The notes below the pieces were generated by a model. It did not search any database and was not told the origin of the DNA. It saw nothing but the letters and a program-made list of their open reading frames with translations. Positions 6,285 through 14,263 of a stretch of DNA of 14,774 nucleotides are shown piece after piece. A program made the position numbers and the translations under genes. The DNA is from Symbiobacteriaceae bacterium (GTDB taxonomy: Bacteria; Bacillota; JAAYKD01; WRDA01), in NCBI GenBank assembly GCA_009779515.1, contig WREE01000036.1, forward strand, positions 1 to 14,774. The letters run 5' to 3'. Position 1 is the stretch's first letter. Every line of letters begins with the position of its first letter.

Positions 6285-8738
6285 ATGTGGGAAAACCCTA
6301 TGGTGATTACCGGGGCTAGGGAAGGTAACCTTAAAGGTTTCTCCTTAGAGCTTCCCCGCCATAAGCTCATTGTCTTTACCGGTCTTTCAGGCTCTGGTAA
6401 GTCGACTTTAGCCGTGGACTTACTGTACACCGAATGTCAACGCCAATACTTGGAAACGATTGGTATGCAAGGTATTGCTAAACCTCAGGTGGACAGTGTA
6501 CAAGGTGCTTCCCCGGCGGTAATTATCTCGCAAAATAAAAACAACCGTAACCCGCGTTCCACCGTGGGAACACTAACCGATATTTATACCGACCTGCGTA
6601 TGGTTTACGAAAAGCTGGGAGTTCGTTCCTGCCCTCACTGCGGAGCGGTTATCGCCGCCGTAGATTGCCGCGAAGAGACAGAGAAACGCGAAGGGGAGTT
6701 TTACGTCTATATGTATTGCCACCGGTGTGGTCAACGGATGGAAAAATTTACCCGCAGCCACTTCTCTTATAATACCCGGGAAGGTGCCTGTCCCAGCTGT
6801 GCCGGTCTAGGTAAGGTCTTGTCTATCAATTTGGCTGGGGTCATCAACGAGGAGTTGTCTATTGATGAAGGTGCGGTAGCACTTTGGGACTCTGCCATGA
6901 GAATTTACCAGTCCAACTCCTTGAAAGCTGCTTTACACTATTATGGTTTAGGAGAAGTAACCGACCTTCCGGTTAAGGAATATAGCGAGCTACAAAAGAC
7001 CCTTCTCTTACATGGAGCAGATTGCTTGGCCTTACAAGAGGCTTTTCCAAGACTAAAACCCCCCAGAACCGTTTCCGAGGGGAAGTTTGAAGGAGTTGTG
7101 GAGATTTTACAGCGACGTACCCGCGACCCCCAGGGGATCCCCTCCCACTTAACCCCCTTCTTCGCTTCCTTACCTTGTCAGGCTTGCCAGGGTGAGCGTT
7201 TGAACTCCCAAAGCCGTCAGGTAACTGTAGCCGCTACTAGGCTACCGGAACTAGCTATTATCCCTTTAACAGAGCTGCAGCTTTGGGCAAAACAGTTGCA
7301 GGAGCAGTTAGATGTCCCAAGCAAGCCTCATGTGGAGTTGTATCTTACCAGTCTTATGGCGAAGATCCAACGGCTGGTAGCTGTAGGTTTAAGTTACCTT
7401 ACTCTGGATAGGCAAGGGATAACTCTCTCAGGGGGAGAAGCCCAACGGGTCAAACTAGCAGCTTTGCTTTCCTCAGAGATGACCGGGCTAATCTATATCC
7501 TGGACGAACCGACCCAGGGGCTACACCCACGAGATACCGCAGGTATGGTTACGGTGTTGGAGCAGTTGCGAGATCGAGACAACACGGTTATTGTTATTGA
7601 GCACGATACCGAGGTTATGCAGCGGGCAGACTATATTGTGGATTTAGGTCCCGGCGCCGGTAAGCTGGGGGGAGAAATTGTGGGTTTAGGAAGCTTAGCT
7701 GAGCTGAAGCAGCAGCCTGGTTCCCCTACGGGTCTCTACCTCCAGCGGGGACAACCTCCCTGGCGCACTCCCCGCAGCCACCAGCAAGGGGAGTTACAAA
7801 TACTTGGAGCTAACTTGCACAATTTACAGCAACTTGATGTGACCATACCCCTAGGGGTCATGACTGCGGTGGTGGGGGTCTCAGGTTCGGGAAAGTCTAC
7901 CTTAATTTTTGAAGTGTTAGCCGCCAACTCTCCTGATAATAGCTATGGTCAGGTCGTAGGGTTAGAGCAATTTGGTAAAATAATTACCATCGAACAAACG
8001 GGAGTTACCCGTATGAAACGTTCTAATGTGGCAACCTTTTCCGGAATATATACCGATATTCGCCATATCTTTAGTTCGCTATCGGCTGCTAGGGAACAAG
8101 CCTTGGTGGCAAAGCATTTTTCTTTTAATAGCAAAGGTGGGCGCTGCGAAAACTGCGAGGGGCTGGGGGTAGTTACCAGCAACATGATGTTCTTTGCAGA
8201 TATAGAGGTGGTTTGCCCTGTCTGTGGAGGGAAGCAGTTCTCGCCGGAAGTGCTGGCAGTAAAGTATGAAGGTCACTCTATCAAAGATGTTTTGTTGTTG
8301 AGTGTAGATGAAGCTGGGGAGCTTTTTGCTGCCCATAGAAAAATTCAGCGAGTTTTAGCGCTACTTAAGCGGGTAGGGTTAGGTTACTTGGAACTGGGGC
8401 AAACCCTGACCACTCTTTCCGGTGGGGAAGGGCAGCGCCTTAAGCTAGCGGTGGAGTTGCTGACAGCCTCAGGAAAACACAACCTCTACTTGCTGGATGA
8501 ACCTACCACCGGACTGCATCCTTGGGATACGGAGCATTTTCTCACTTTGCTCCAGAGCCTAGTAGAGGAAGGAAACACCGTGGTGGTGGTGGAGCATAAC
8601 ACCCAGGTAATTCGCAATTGTGATTGGGTCATCGAGTTGGGTCCCGGGGGAGGTAGTGCTGGAGGTAAAATTATCTACCAGGGGGTGCCTGAAGCGATGG
8701 TGACCAGCCAGAGCTCGGTTACCGGAAAATATATTTGA
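6285..8738 (+). CDS. UvrA-like tandem ABC ATPase (UvrA paralogue)
   Basis: The protein has the full UvrA layout with two ABC ATPase heads. From the 6285 start (817 residues), Walker A is GLSGSGKS (33-40), with zinc pairs CPHC (116-119), CHRC (145-148), CPSC (169-172) and CQAC (298-301). Signature LSGGEAQR is at 381-388, Walker B LDEP follows, and the switch His is in EHD (439-441). The second head has GVSGSGKS (531-538), CENC (621-624), CPVC (644-647), LSGGEGQR (711-718), LDEPT (737-741) and EHN (770-772). It is over 100 residues shorter than typical UvrA (~940), and the loss falls between the first Walker A and signature, where UvrA carries the UvrB-binding and insertion domains. It is therefore more likely a paralogue than the repair UvrA. 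ATG 6285 follows the upstream stop by one base, with GGAG 15 bases before it; ATG 6264 (824 residues) is the alternative. Confidence 0.88.
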   Translation: MWENPMVITGAREGNLKGFSLELPRHKLIVFTGLSGSGKSTLAVDLLYTECQRQYLETIGMQGIAKPQVDSVQGASPAVIISQNKNNRNPRSTVGTLTDIYTDLRMVYEKLGVRSCPHCGAVIAAVDCREETEKREGEFYVYMYCHRCGQRMEKFTRSHFSYNTREGACPSCAGLGKVLSINLAGVINEELSIDEGAVALWDSAMRIYQSNSLKAALHYYGLGEVTDLPVKEYSELQKTLLLHGADCLALQEAFPRLKPPRTVSEGKFEGVVEILQRRTRDPQGIPSHLTPFFASLPCQACQGERLNSQSRQVTVAATRLPELAIIPLTELQLWAKQLQEQLDVPSKPHVELYLTSLMAKIQRLVAVGLSYLTLDRQGITLSGGEAQRVKLAALLSSEMTGLIYILDEPTQGLHPRDTAGMVTVLEQLRDRDNTVIVIEHDTEVMQRADYIVDLGPGAGKLGGEIVGLGSLAELKQQPGSPTGLYLQRGQPPWRTPRSHQQGELQILGANLHNLQQLDVTIPLGVMTAVVGVSGSGKSTLIFEVLAANSPDNSYGQVVGLEQFGKIITIEQTGVTRMKRSNVATFSGIYTDIRHIFSSLSAAREQALVAKHFSFNSKGGRCENCEGLGVVTSNMMFFADIEVVCPVCGGKQFSPEVLAVKYEGHSIKDVLLLSVDEAGELFAAHRKIQRVLALLKRVGLGYLELGQTLTTLSGGEGQRLKLAVELLTASGKHNLYLLDEPTTGLHPWDTEHFLTLLQSLVEEGNTVVVVEHNTQVIRNCDWVIELGPGGGSAGGKIIYQGVPEAMVTSQSSVTGKYI

Positions 8739-8794
8739 GTAGCGACCAGGAGCTTGGGGGCGGGTAGCCCCCTTCTAGCAGGGTAGGGAACGTT
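8737..8794 (+). repeat. Dispersed hairpin repeat, copy 2 (GGGGGC-GGGTA-GCCCCC)
   Basis: This copy begins at the stop codon of the UvrA-like gene. GGGGGC (8756-8761) pairs with GCCCCC (8767-8772) around the same GGGTA loop as copy 1 at 121-174, and TCTAGCA, GTAG and CGTT follow in the same order. It could end the UvrA-like transcript, but no T-tract follows the stem. Confidence 0.6.
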
Positions 8795-8855
8795 TTAAGC
8801 GTAGGTAGGAAGTATCAGCAAGTTAGACTATCAAGGTTATTCGGAGGTTAGGATC

Positions 8856-9482
8856 ATGACCATTCGTTCGTTGCGTATAGGTTCTTTAGCTACTAATTGC
8901 TATATCGTCTGGGATGAACAGGGAGAGGCTGTTTTAATTGACACGGCAGGTTCGGGTGCTGAGTTGCTGCAGCTTATAGTTGAGCAGAGGCTTAAGCTCC
9001 GCTATATTATCAACACCCATGGTCATTTCGATCATATAACCGCTAACAAGATAGTTGCCGAGGAGACCGGTGCGCAACTGCTCATCCATGAAGACGATGC
9101 CGAGTACCTTACCAATAACAACTACAACCTAGCAGGGGTCTTTGCTTCACAGTTGGTTCCTTGGGAAGCCGACCGGCTTCTGCAAGATGAGGAGGCCATC
9201 TGTTGGGGTTTGCTGGAGCTAAAGGTGCTGCATACCCCGGGGCATACCCCTGGTGGCATTTGTCTGTTGGGAGAAGGGGTCTTGTTTACCGGAGACACTC
9301 TCTTCGCCGGTAGTGTCGGTCGCACTGATCTGGTGGGTGGGGATAAAAAGCAGCTGGAACAATCCATCACTGGGAAGCTGCTCCCCTTAGACGATGAGGT
9401 GGTAGTCTACCCAGGCCATGGTGCTCCCAGCACCATGGAGTGGGAAAAAAAGTACAACCCTTATCTTTATAAACACAACTAA
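8856..9482 (+). CDS. Glyoxalase II-like MBL-fold hydrolase
   Basis: This compact 208-residue cytoplasmic protein is of the hydroxyacylglutathione hydrolase-like (glyoxalase II, YcbL-type) branch of the metallo-beta-lactamase fold. The metal ligands are complete: THGHFDH with His55, His57, Asp59 and His60; His130 in HTPGHTPGG; Asp147 in FTGDTLF; and His188 in YPGHG. The family hallmark GSVGRTDL is at 152-159. It lacks the C-terminal domain that binds glutathione in classical glyoxalase II, so the substrate is probably a small thioester or another thiol conjugate (inference). ATG 8856 is preceded by GGAGG (8843-8847) at 8 bases. It lies 117 bases after the UvrA-like gene, with a hairpin repeat between them, so it may be a separate transcript. 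It is unlike the longer MBL protein at 4029-5018 beyond the metal motifs. Confidence 0.93.
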   Translation: MTIRSLRIGSLATNCYIVWDEQGEAVLIDTAGSGAELLQLIVEQRLKLRYIINTHGHFDHITANKIVAEETGAQLLIHEDDAEYLTNNNYNLAGVFASQLVPWEADRLLQDEEAICWGLLELKVLHTPGHTPGGICLLGEGVLFTGDTLFAGSVGRTDLVGGDKKQLEQSITGKLLPLDDEVVVYPGHGAPSTMEWEKKYNPYLYKHN

Positions 9483-9530
9483 ATAAAAATCCATGAACTG
9501 CGTTTACCCAGAGAATGATAAATCATAGGC

Positions 9531-9600
9531 TTCTTAAGGCACGAGGGTGAAGACAAAGTCTTCACCCTCGGACTGTAGAAAAACGGTTTCATGCTTTTGG
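9531..9600. repeat. Partial third copy of the 1.7-2.0 kb repeat, with 13-bp hairpin
   Basis: CGAGGGTGAAGAC (9542-9554) pairs perfectly with GTCTTCACCCTCG (9558-9570) around an AAA loop. It is preceded by CTTAAGGC and followed by GACTGTAGAAAAAC, then TTTCA and GCTT. The same order (TTAAAGGC, GAAGAC hairpin, GACTGTAGAAAAAC, TTTCAGCTT) spans the unit junction at 1823-1890. The stem sequences differ but remain paired, suggesting selection on structure. It lies between two convergent genes and might act as a transcription end, but neither strand has a T-tract after the stem. Confidence 0.65.
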
Positions 9601-9611
9601 CAGGCTTTAAG

Positions 9612-10730
9612 CTAGGGATAAATAACTACTCGGCGGGTATCTGAGTGCCATTCTAAGGCGTCCAAAATGGGTTCGAAGGTGCGTAGGGGAACCAGGGTAT
9701 AATTATCGACAATCACCGGAGCCTGTCCAAAGTTATAGTCGACACCATCGATAGTAATGGTGGGGTCCCCAATACGTAAAAGCAGTCTGTGAGCGGGAAG
9801 ATCGGCAGTTATGGCAGCGGTGGCAGGGTCATAGCCTACCGTCCCCCCTAATACCGTTTCCACCAAGTAACGCAAAGGGAGCATCGAGCGCTGGTTGATA
9901 ATTTGAGGTGCCAGGGGAGGCTCCGGCAGGAAGGTTTCTCCGTGGGTGATGATGAAAGAATCTATGGTTAGCACAATTGGCGCTGATCGGTCTTCGCGGC
10001 TGGGAGCATAGGGTGGAGGAGCTTCCACAGGGTAAACCCCTCCGGTTTTCAGCTCTACTCTGCCGGGTACTGCAAAGAGGTTGCTGTAAACCTCAAGGGT
10101 ATTGATGCCGTCGCTGACTACCAGGAGAAACAGAGCTTCTGAGCTATCCCAAAGGTCTAATCCGGCAAAATCGATGTCATAGCTGTTGTCGGTTATACCC
10201 GATTCCAGCCAGTCGCTGAATCCGTCGTAGATATAATATAGCTCGGCGTAAAGAGGGTACTCCGGAGTGCTGTTCCAGCTCCAGGTTAGAGTAAATGGTT
10301 CGGTGCTGTCGAAGCTGAGAGGATTAAAATAAGCTTGTGGCGAACCGGTGGGGACAGGTAAGTTGCCCATGACTTCTCCTGAAGGAGCGAGCATGGTAAA
10401 GTAATGCGTATGAGCAGGAAAAAGGGCTTCACACCAGAACCAGTAGGCAATGCCTTCCAGCTCCTCCACTTCGTGGGGAGCAAAACGAGTCCGTGCCAAT
10501 TCGCGCCCTGTAGCCGACATGGCACAAAAAAGATAATTTCCTTCCTCCGGTTCCAGGTAGTCCCTGGGCACCACTATGGCGTAGCCTGGCTCAAAGAAGG
10601 GGACACCCAGGGTGTCGATAAAGCCGGAAAAAGCAATAACCCGTACCTGCTCTTCCTCAGCCGCCATCAATTGGTGAGGTAACGAAACCGAGAAGGTCAG
10701 TATGAGAAGCCATATCCACTCTTTGCGCAT
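9612..10730 (-). CDS. Secreted protein with copper amine oxidase N-terminal-like stalk domain
   Basis: This 372-residue protein begins with a signal peptide: MRKEW, a hydrophobic core (WLLILTFSVSL), and a likely cleavage after LMA or LMAA near residue 23. Residues ~30-250 are an acidic, beta-rich region that I do not recognise, with FTLTWSWNSTPEYPLYAELYYIYD resembling a fibronectin-like fold only loosely. Residues ~255-372 match the stalk domain named after the N terminus of copper amine oxidase: SMLPLRYLVETVLGG (282-296), YDPATAAITA (300-309) and VDNYTLVPLRTFEPILDALEW (341-361). Such domains are common in secreted Clostridia proteins and are not themselves enzymes. AGGAGG (10737-10742) lies 6 bases before the ATG. 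It is divergent from lysA. It is probably exported and cell-surface or extracellular; its role is unknown. Confidence 0.85.
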   Translation of the reverse strand: MRKEWIWLLILTFSVSLPHQLMAAEEEQVRVIAFSGFIDTLGVPFFEPGYAIVVPRDYLEPEEGNYLFCAMSATGRELARTRFAPHEVEELEGIAYWFWCEALFPAHTHYFTMLAPSGEVMGNLPVPTGSPQAYFNPLSFDSTEPFTLTWSWNSTPEYPLYAELYYIYDGFSDWLESGITDNSYDIDFAGLDLWDSSEALFLLVVSDGINTLEVYSNLFAVPGRVELKTGGVYPVEAPPPYAPSREDRSAPIVLTIDSFIITHGETFLPEPPLAPQIINQRSMLPLRYLVETVLGGTVGYDPATAAITADLPAHRLLLRIGDPTITIDGVDYNFGQAPVIVDNYTLVPLRTFEPILDALEWHSDTRRVVIYP

Positions 10731-10797
10731 TTTTATCCTCCTACATTTGGTAGTTAGCAGTTGGAGCTTAAGACTATAGCTATTTTTTCGACAACGT

Positions 10798-10834
10798 ACA
10801 CTCCTTATCCTTTGCCGTACACCGTAAGGAGTGT
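10798..10834. promoter_or_regulatory. 10-bp inverted repeat between divergent genes
   Basis: ACACTCCTTA (10798-10807) and TAAGGAGTGT (10825-10834) are perfect inverted repeats with a 17-base spacer. The motif CGTACAC also occurs twice, at 10795-10801 and 10816-10822. The site lies in the 199-base gap between the start of the secreted stalk protein and the start of lysA. No T-tract follows on either strand, so an operator or leader hairpin is more likely than a terminator. I see no convincing promoter boxes in the gap. Confidence 0.45.
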
Positions 10835-10929
10835 GATCTAGGAAGTATTATTATCCTATTAGGGACGCCGTTGGGCTAGGTTGGGGAAGCAGAGGTGAGC
10901 CCTAGGTCTAAGAGAATGGAGCAAAAAAT

Positions 10930-12288
10930 ATGCGTTTTCATAATGGTATCGAAAATCGTCAGGGGGAGCTTTGGGTAGGAGGAGTCCAAGCTGTAGAATT
11001 GGCGCGGTGCTTTGGTACACCACTTTATATCTACGATGCTGCCACCATACAAAGCCAGTGTGACACCCTTATGACAGCAGCTGTCGACTACCCTAGCTTC
11101 ACCCCTTACTACGCCAGTAAAGCCTTGCCTAATACGGCCATCTGTAAGTTAATGGTGCAAGCCGGGTTGGGGATTGATGTTGCCAGCCTGGGGGAGCTTA
11201 AAGTTGCTCTGCAAGCAGGAGCAACCAAACTTATCCTCCACGGTGTCTATAAACCGGAACCTTACCTGGAGTTGGGTATTAAAAACAGTGCCCTGATAGT
11301 TATCGATTCGCTAGCAGAAATTGCCCAGGTGGCAGGAATAGCGCAAAGATTACAGCAAAAAGCCAGGGTTGTCTTGCGGGTGAATCCTGGGGTAGCGGGC
11401 GATAGCTCCCATCCGGTAACCACGGCAGGGGATACCAAGTTTGGCATTCCTCTGTGGGGAGGAGGGTTGTTTACTGCTGCAGCTATGCTGCCAAATTATC
11501 CCCACCTTCAACCGGTGGGGTTGCACTGCCACGTAGGCTCGCAACTGGGTGATACTTCTATCTTTAATGTAACTTCCCGTCTGTTGTTAGAGGCTGTAAA
11601 ACGTTTTCAAGCTTTAGGAGTGCCTTTAGAAGAGATTAATTTGGGTGGGGGTTTTGGGGCTTTTTATCGGGAGGGAGTCGCTCCCGCCTCGCGCCGCCTT
11701 GCTCCTTTTGTCCAGGAAATTTTTAGTTATCTTGCCGCTCACTGTGGAGAGCTCTCTTTACCTTTGCCACACCTCTCCCTGGAGTTAGGACGTTCCTTGG
11801 TAGCCGAAGCGGCGGTAGCTCTGTACCAAGTGGTAGCCGAGAAAACTGTACCCTGGAAGAAGATATCTCCTGGAACACCTAAAGAAATATCCGCTCAGCT
11901 TCTGGCAAGCTCCGGTGAAGAGCTCCTTAACTACAGCAAATATATCATTATCGACGGTGGTTTATATGACAACCCCCGCCCCCTGTTGTACGGTAGCCTC
12001 TATGATGCTGTTCTCCCCAGCCGCCTCAACGATACCCCTGTGGCGAGCTATACTATTAGTGGTATGAGTTGCGAAACCGATACCATCATCCATCAGGTAC
12101 AGCTACCCCAGGTGCAGGTAGGGGAGTATTTAGCAATTCCTTCAGCAGGCGCCTACCAAGTATCTATGGCAAGCAACTATCAGCGTATGCCCAAGCCTGC
12201 GGTGTTGCTGGTAGAGCAGGGTGAAGCTCGTTTGATTCAGAGACGCCAGAGCCTGGAAGAGGTTCTGGCGCAGGAAGTGTGGCTTTAA
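10930..12288 (+). CDS. lysA: Diaminopimelate decarboxylase
   Basis: The enzyme is a PLP-dependent fold III decarboxylase converting meso-diaminopimelate to L-lysine. In 452 residues it shows YYASKAL (60-66, Schiff-base Lys64), HCHVGSQ (199-205), the phosphate-binding GGGFG (239-243), ELGRSLV (285-291), DGGLYDNPRPLLY (342-354, including the R-P-x-L-Y substrate motif of the family), SGMSCETDT (377-385) and SAGAYQVSMASNYQ (405-418). The active-site loop reads CETDT rather than the usual CESGD. An insert of about 20 residues (~308-332) lies between the two halves. ATG 10930 is preceded by GGAG (10918-10921) at 8 bases. The gene appears to be monocistronic and convergent with rsfS. A different diamino-acid substrate is possible because of the altered loop, but lysA is the best call. 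Confidence 0.85.
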   Translation: MRFHNGIENRQGELWVGGVQAVELARCFGTPLYIYDAATIQSQCDTLMTAAVDYPSFTPYYASKALPNTAICKLMVQAGLGIDVASLGELKVALQAGATKLILHGVYKPEPYLELGIKNSALIVIDSLAEIAQVAGIAQRLQQKARVVLRVNPGVAGDSSHPVTTAGDTKFGIPLWGGGLFTAAAMLPNYPHLQPVGLHCHVGSQLGDTSIFNVTSRLLLEAVKRFQALGVPLEEINLGGGFGAFYREGVAPASRRLAPFVQEIFSYLAAHCGELSLPLPHLSLELGRSLVAEAAVALYQVVAEKTVPWKKISPGTPKEISAQLLASSGEELLNYSKYIIIDGGLYDNPRPLLYGSLYDAVLPSRLNDTPVASYTISGMSCETDTIIHQVQLPQVQVGEYLAIPSAGAYQVSMASNYQRMPKPAVLLVEQGEARLIQRRQSLEEVLAQEVWL

Positions 12289-12349
12289 AAACGGGAAAGA
12301 TGGCTGCCATGGCTAAAACCAGGTAGGTCGGTGATAGACTATCTTCCCC
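12285..12349 (-). terminator. Possible terminator of the rsfS transcript
   Basis: On the minus strand, GGGGAAGAT (12349-12341) can pair with ATCTTTCCC (12301-12293) with one bulge, and GTTTTT (12292-12287) follows immediately. The loop is about 40 bases, long for an intrinsic terminator. The site lies 3' of rsfS and overlaps the 3' end of lysA. No comparable plus-strand terminator is seen for lysA. Confidence 0.4.
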
Positions 12350-12367
12350 TTGGCTGCTTGCCCCAGG

Positions 12368-12724
12368 TTAACTAGCAGGGCGTGGCAGCAAAGGGGCGTC
12401 CAACCACAGATGCTCTAAATCAAAAAGGCGCCTGGTTTCTTCTAAAAAAACATGAACGACCACGGCACCGTAATCCATCAGGAGCCAGTCTGCCTGTTGC
12501 TGCCCTTCAATATGGGGCAGAGGCAGATGATACTTGGCTTCTACTTCGTCGCGAATATATTCCGTAATGGCGGCGGTGAGTATGCGGTTACGGGCATGCA
12601 TGATCACGAAATAATCGGTGATGTGGCTGACCTTAAAAATCTCTTGAATGACAATTTCGTTGGCCCCCCTCTCTTCACCCCAACGTGCAATTTCCAGGAC
12701 TAGTTCCTTGCTGTCATAATCCAT
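12368..12724 (-). CDS. rsfS: Ribosomal silencing factor RsfS
   Basis: RsfS binds ribosomal protein uL14 on the 50S subunit and blocks joining to 30S, lowering translation when nutrients are scarce. The 118-residue length is typical. Visible motifs are ITDYFVIMHARN (35-46), HIEGQQQADWLLMDYGAVVVHVF (71-93) and FDLEHLWLDAP (101-111), the conserved core of the family. AGGAG (12731-12735) lies 6 bases before the ATG, and the stop of the LCP gene is 19 bases upstream, so it is co-transcribed with that gene. Downstream is lysA in the opposite direction, whereas rsfS is often followed by leuS in Clostridia. Confidence 0.95.
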   Translation of the reverse strand: MDYDSKELVLEIARWGEERGANEIVIQEIFKVSHITDYFVIMHARNRILTAAITEYIRDEVEAKYHLPLPHIEGQQQADWLLMDYGAVVVHVFLEETRRLFDLEHLWLDAPLLPRPAS

Positions 12725-12743
12725 AACTATCTCCTTTCTCTTT

Positions 12744-14084
12744 TCACCTATGATATGATACCCCGATGACCACGACTAAATCACAGGCTTGATTGTCCTC
12801 GGTGGCAGCCTGCAAAGATGCTCCCGGGATGGAGCCTTGCAGGAGCTTAGCTTTGGCTTCGGCGTTAGAATTATATATGATTACCGAATTAGCATAGTTG
12901 TAGTTATTAGCATCGCCAATGCGGACAATATTGTAGCCTTCGCTTTTGAGATTTTCGGCAGCTCGTGTGGCAGAACCCTGCCCTCCGTTGCCGTTTAACA
13001 CCGTCAGAAATATCTCTCCCTTTTCCAGTTCCTGAGCAGGTGTAAATAGTTTTGCCAGGGGGGTATTGCGCCACCAACCAACCACATCCCAGGTGAAGGC
13101 GGGAAAGCGAAAGAAGGAGAGTTCCTGCTCTGGCAAAGACGAAGATAAAAAAAGTGACGGGATAGCGGTATAATCCGGCAACCAATAAGCACCGTCGAAG
13201 CTACCCTGTCCCGGGAGAGTTTGGGGTACAGGGGTTGCGGTTAAGCGTAAATACTGCCATCCCAGGCTCAAAAGATCGGTAACCTCTAAGTTACTGTGAG
13301 TATAAAGCTTAGCTTGTTTAGCCACTTCTGGCAGACGCCACCAGGCAAGAGGGTTAATGAGTTGTTTCGTGAGAGTTAAAAGGAAATTTCGTTGACGGGG
13401 TAAGCGACCGATATCTCCCAAAAGGTCGCGGTAGCGGAGATAATGTACTGCCTCAGTGCCATCGAGAAGCTGCTCACCGGGAAGAAAATGAATCTCCAAG
13501 GGGGGTACATCGTAGGGATCGCTGTAATGCATTTCCTGCTGGATATCGATCCACACACCGCCAGCAGCATCAACAAGAGCCGCTAAGCCGGTAAAGTCGG
13601 TTTCCACAAAAAAATGAATACTTTCACCCAAAAGCTCTTCCACCGCCGCAATGCTGGCGGTGGTTCCCCCGTACACCCGAGCAGCATTTATTTTGCCGCT
13701 TCCCACCCCGGGGTGATCAACCCTGGTATCTCTGGGAATGGAAAGGAGCAGAGCGCTCCTAGCAACAGGGTCTAGGGAAAGAAGCAAGATAACATCATTG
13801 CGTCCTGTCATCGTTCCGGTAGAGGTAATACCGGCATCCTGCCCCAGTAATAGGAGGTTAACCCTCTCTCCCGGGACTGGTCGTGTTAAAGCTACCCCAT
13901 CGGCAGATAAGCCGGAAATAAAAAAGCAGGTGCTGGCTATGAGTCCCAACATGATGGCTAAAGGTATAAGCACCAGGAGCCGGAGAAATCTTTGGCTTAA
14001 CCTCCTAGCCCAAGAGTGCGCCTCACTGCGCCGTTGCACCCGACTGGGAGAGTCCGATGGAGAAGGAGTGGTATATGTATTCAT
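12744..14084 (-). CDS. LytR-CpsA-Psr (LCP) family wall-polymer ligase
   Basis: LCP enzymes transfer undecaprenyl-linked teichoic acid or other glycopolymers to peptidoglycan outside the membrane. This 446-residue protein has a short cytoplasmic N terminus rich in Ser, Arg and Pro, one membrane helix (~33-56), an LCP domain (~75-245) and a LytR C-terminal domain (~358-442). LCP signatures are TGRNDVILLLSLD (93-105), SIPRDTR (115-121), KINAARVYGG (131-140), GGVWIDI (175-181), LRYRD (216-220) and GRLPRQR (226-232). The arginines and aspartates that bind the polyprenyl pyrophosphate are present. LytR_C shows VLNGNGGQGSATRAAENL (362-379). The ATG at 14084 is chosen because AGAGG (14093-14097) lies 8 bases before it and a strong promoter is just upstream; the longer open frame overlaps the RRM gene and is not natural. 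Confidence 0.93.
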   Translation of the reverse strand: MNTYTTPSPSDSPSRVQRRSEAHSWARRLSQRFLRLLVLIPLAIMLGLIASTCFFISGLSADGVALTRPVPGERVNLLLLGQDAGITSTGTMTGRNDVILLLSLDPVARSALLLSIPRDTRVDHPGVGSGKINAARVYGGTTASIAAVEELLGESIHFFVETDFTGLAALVDAAGGVWIDIQQEMHYSDPYDVPPLEIHFLPGEQLLDGTEAVHYLRYRDLLGDIGRLPRQRNFLLTLTKQLINPLAWWRLPEVAKQAKLYTHSNLEVTDLLSLGWQYLRLTATPVPQTLPGQGSFDGAYWLPDYTAIPSLFLSSSLPEQELSFFRFPAFTWDVVGWWRNTPLAKLFTPAQELEKGEIFLTVLNGNGGQGSATRAAENLKSEGYNIVRIGDANNYNYANSVIIYNSNAEAKAKLLQGSIPGASLQAATEDNQACDLVVVIGVSYHR

Positions 14085-14107
14085 ATTAAAAACCTCTGTT
14101 TTTTTGC

Positions 14108-14136
14108 ATTGTAGCAAAAAGTCTTCTTCTTGGCAA
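14108..14136 (-). promoter_or_regulatory. Vegetative (sigma-A type) promoter of LCP-rsfS
   Basis: On the minus strand, TTGCCA (14136-14131) and TACAAT (14113-14108) are separated by exactly 17 bases, matching 4 and 5 of 6 consensus positions. Transcription would start near 14100, leaving a short leader before the LCP ATG at 14084. This makes LCP and rsfS a transcript that can be separate from the upstream RRM gene. Confidence 0.75.
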
Positions 14137-14192
14137 GAGACAATGCAGCGGTTTGTCCCTGTAGCCTCGGCGTTTGGCGTTACGATAATAGA

Positions 14193-14224
14193 AAGCACCG
14201 TGGCGCGAAAAGCGCACGGTGCTT
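14193..14224 (-). terminator. Hairpin after the RRM gene, probable terminator
   Basis: AAGCACCGT (14193-14201) pairs with ACGGTGCTT (14216-14224). After one unpaired base the stem continues with GCGC (14203-14206) against GCGC (14212-14215), around a GAAAA loop. It lies 40 bases past the RRM stop. The minus strand continues TTTCTATTATC, a weak T-rich tail. It probably ends the RRM transcript before the LCP promoter. Confidence 0.6.
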
Positions 14225-14263
14225 GGCATAACATGGATGTGGTAGTTAGGTCTGGTCTCGATG

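Noticed and set aside
9542..9570. Intrinsic terminator of the glyoxalase II-like gene
   Set aside because: The stem is perfect but neither strand has a T-tract after it, and its flanks match the repeat family, so I list it as a repeat.
10731..10929. Lysine riboswitch or T-box leader for lysA
   Set aside because: The gap is short, is shared with a divergent gene, and lacks the T-box core and a terminator hairpin with T-tract before lysA.
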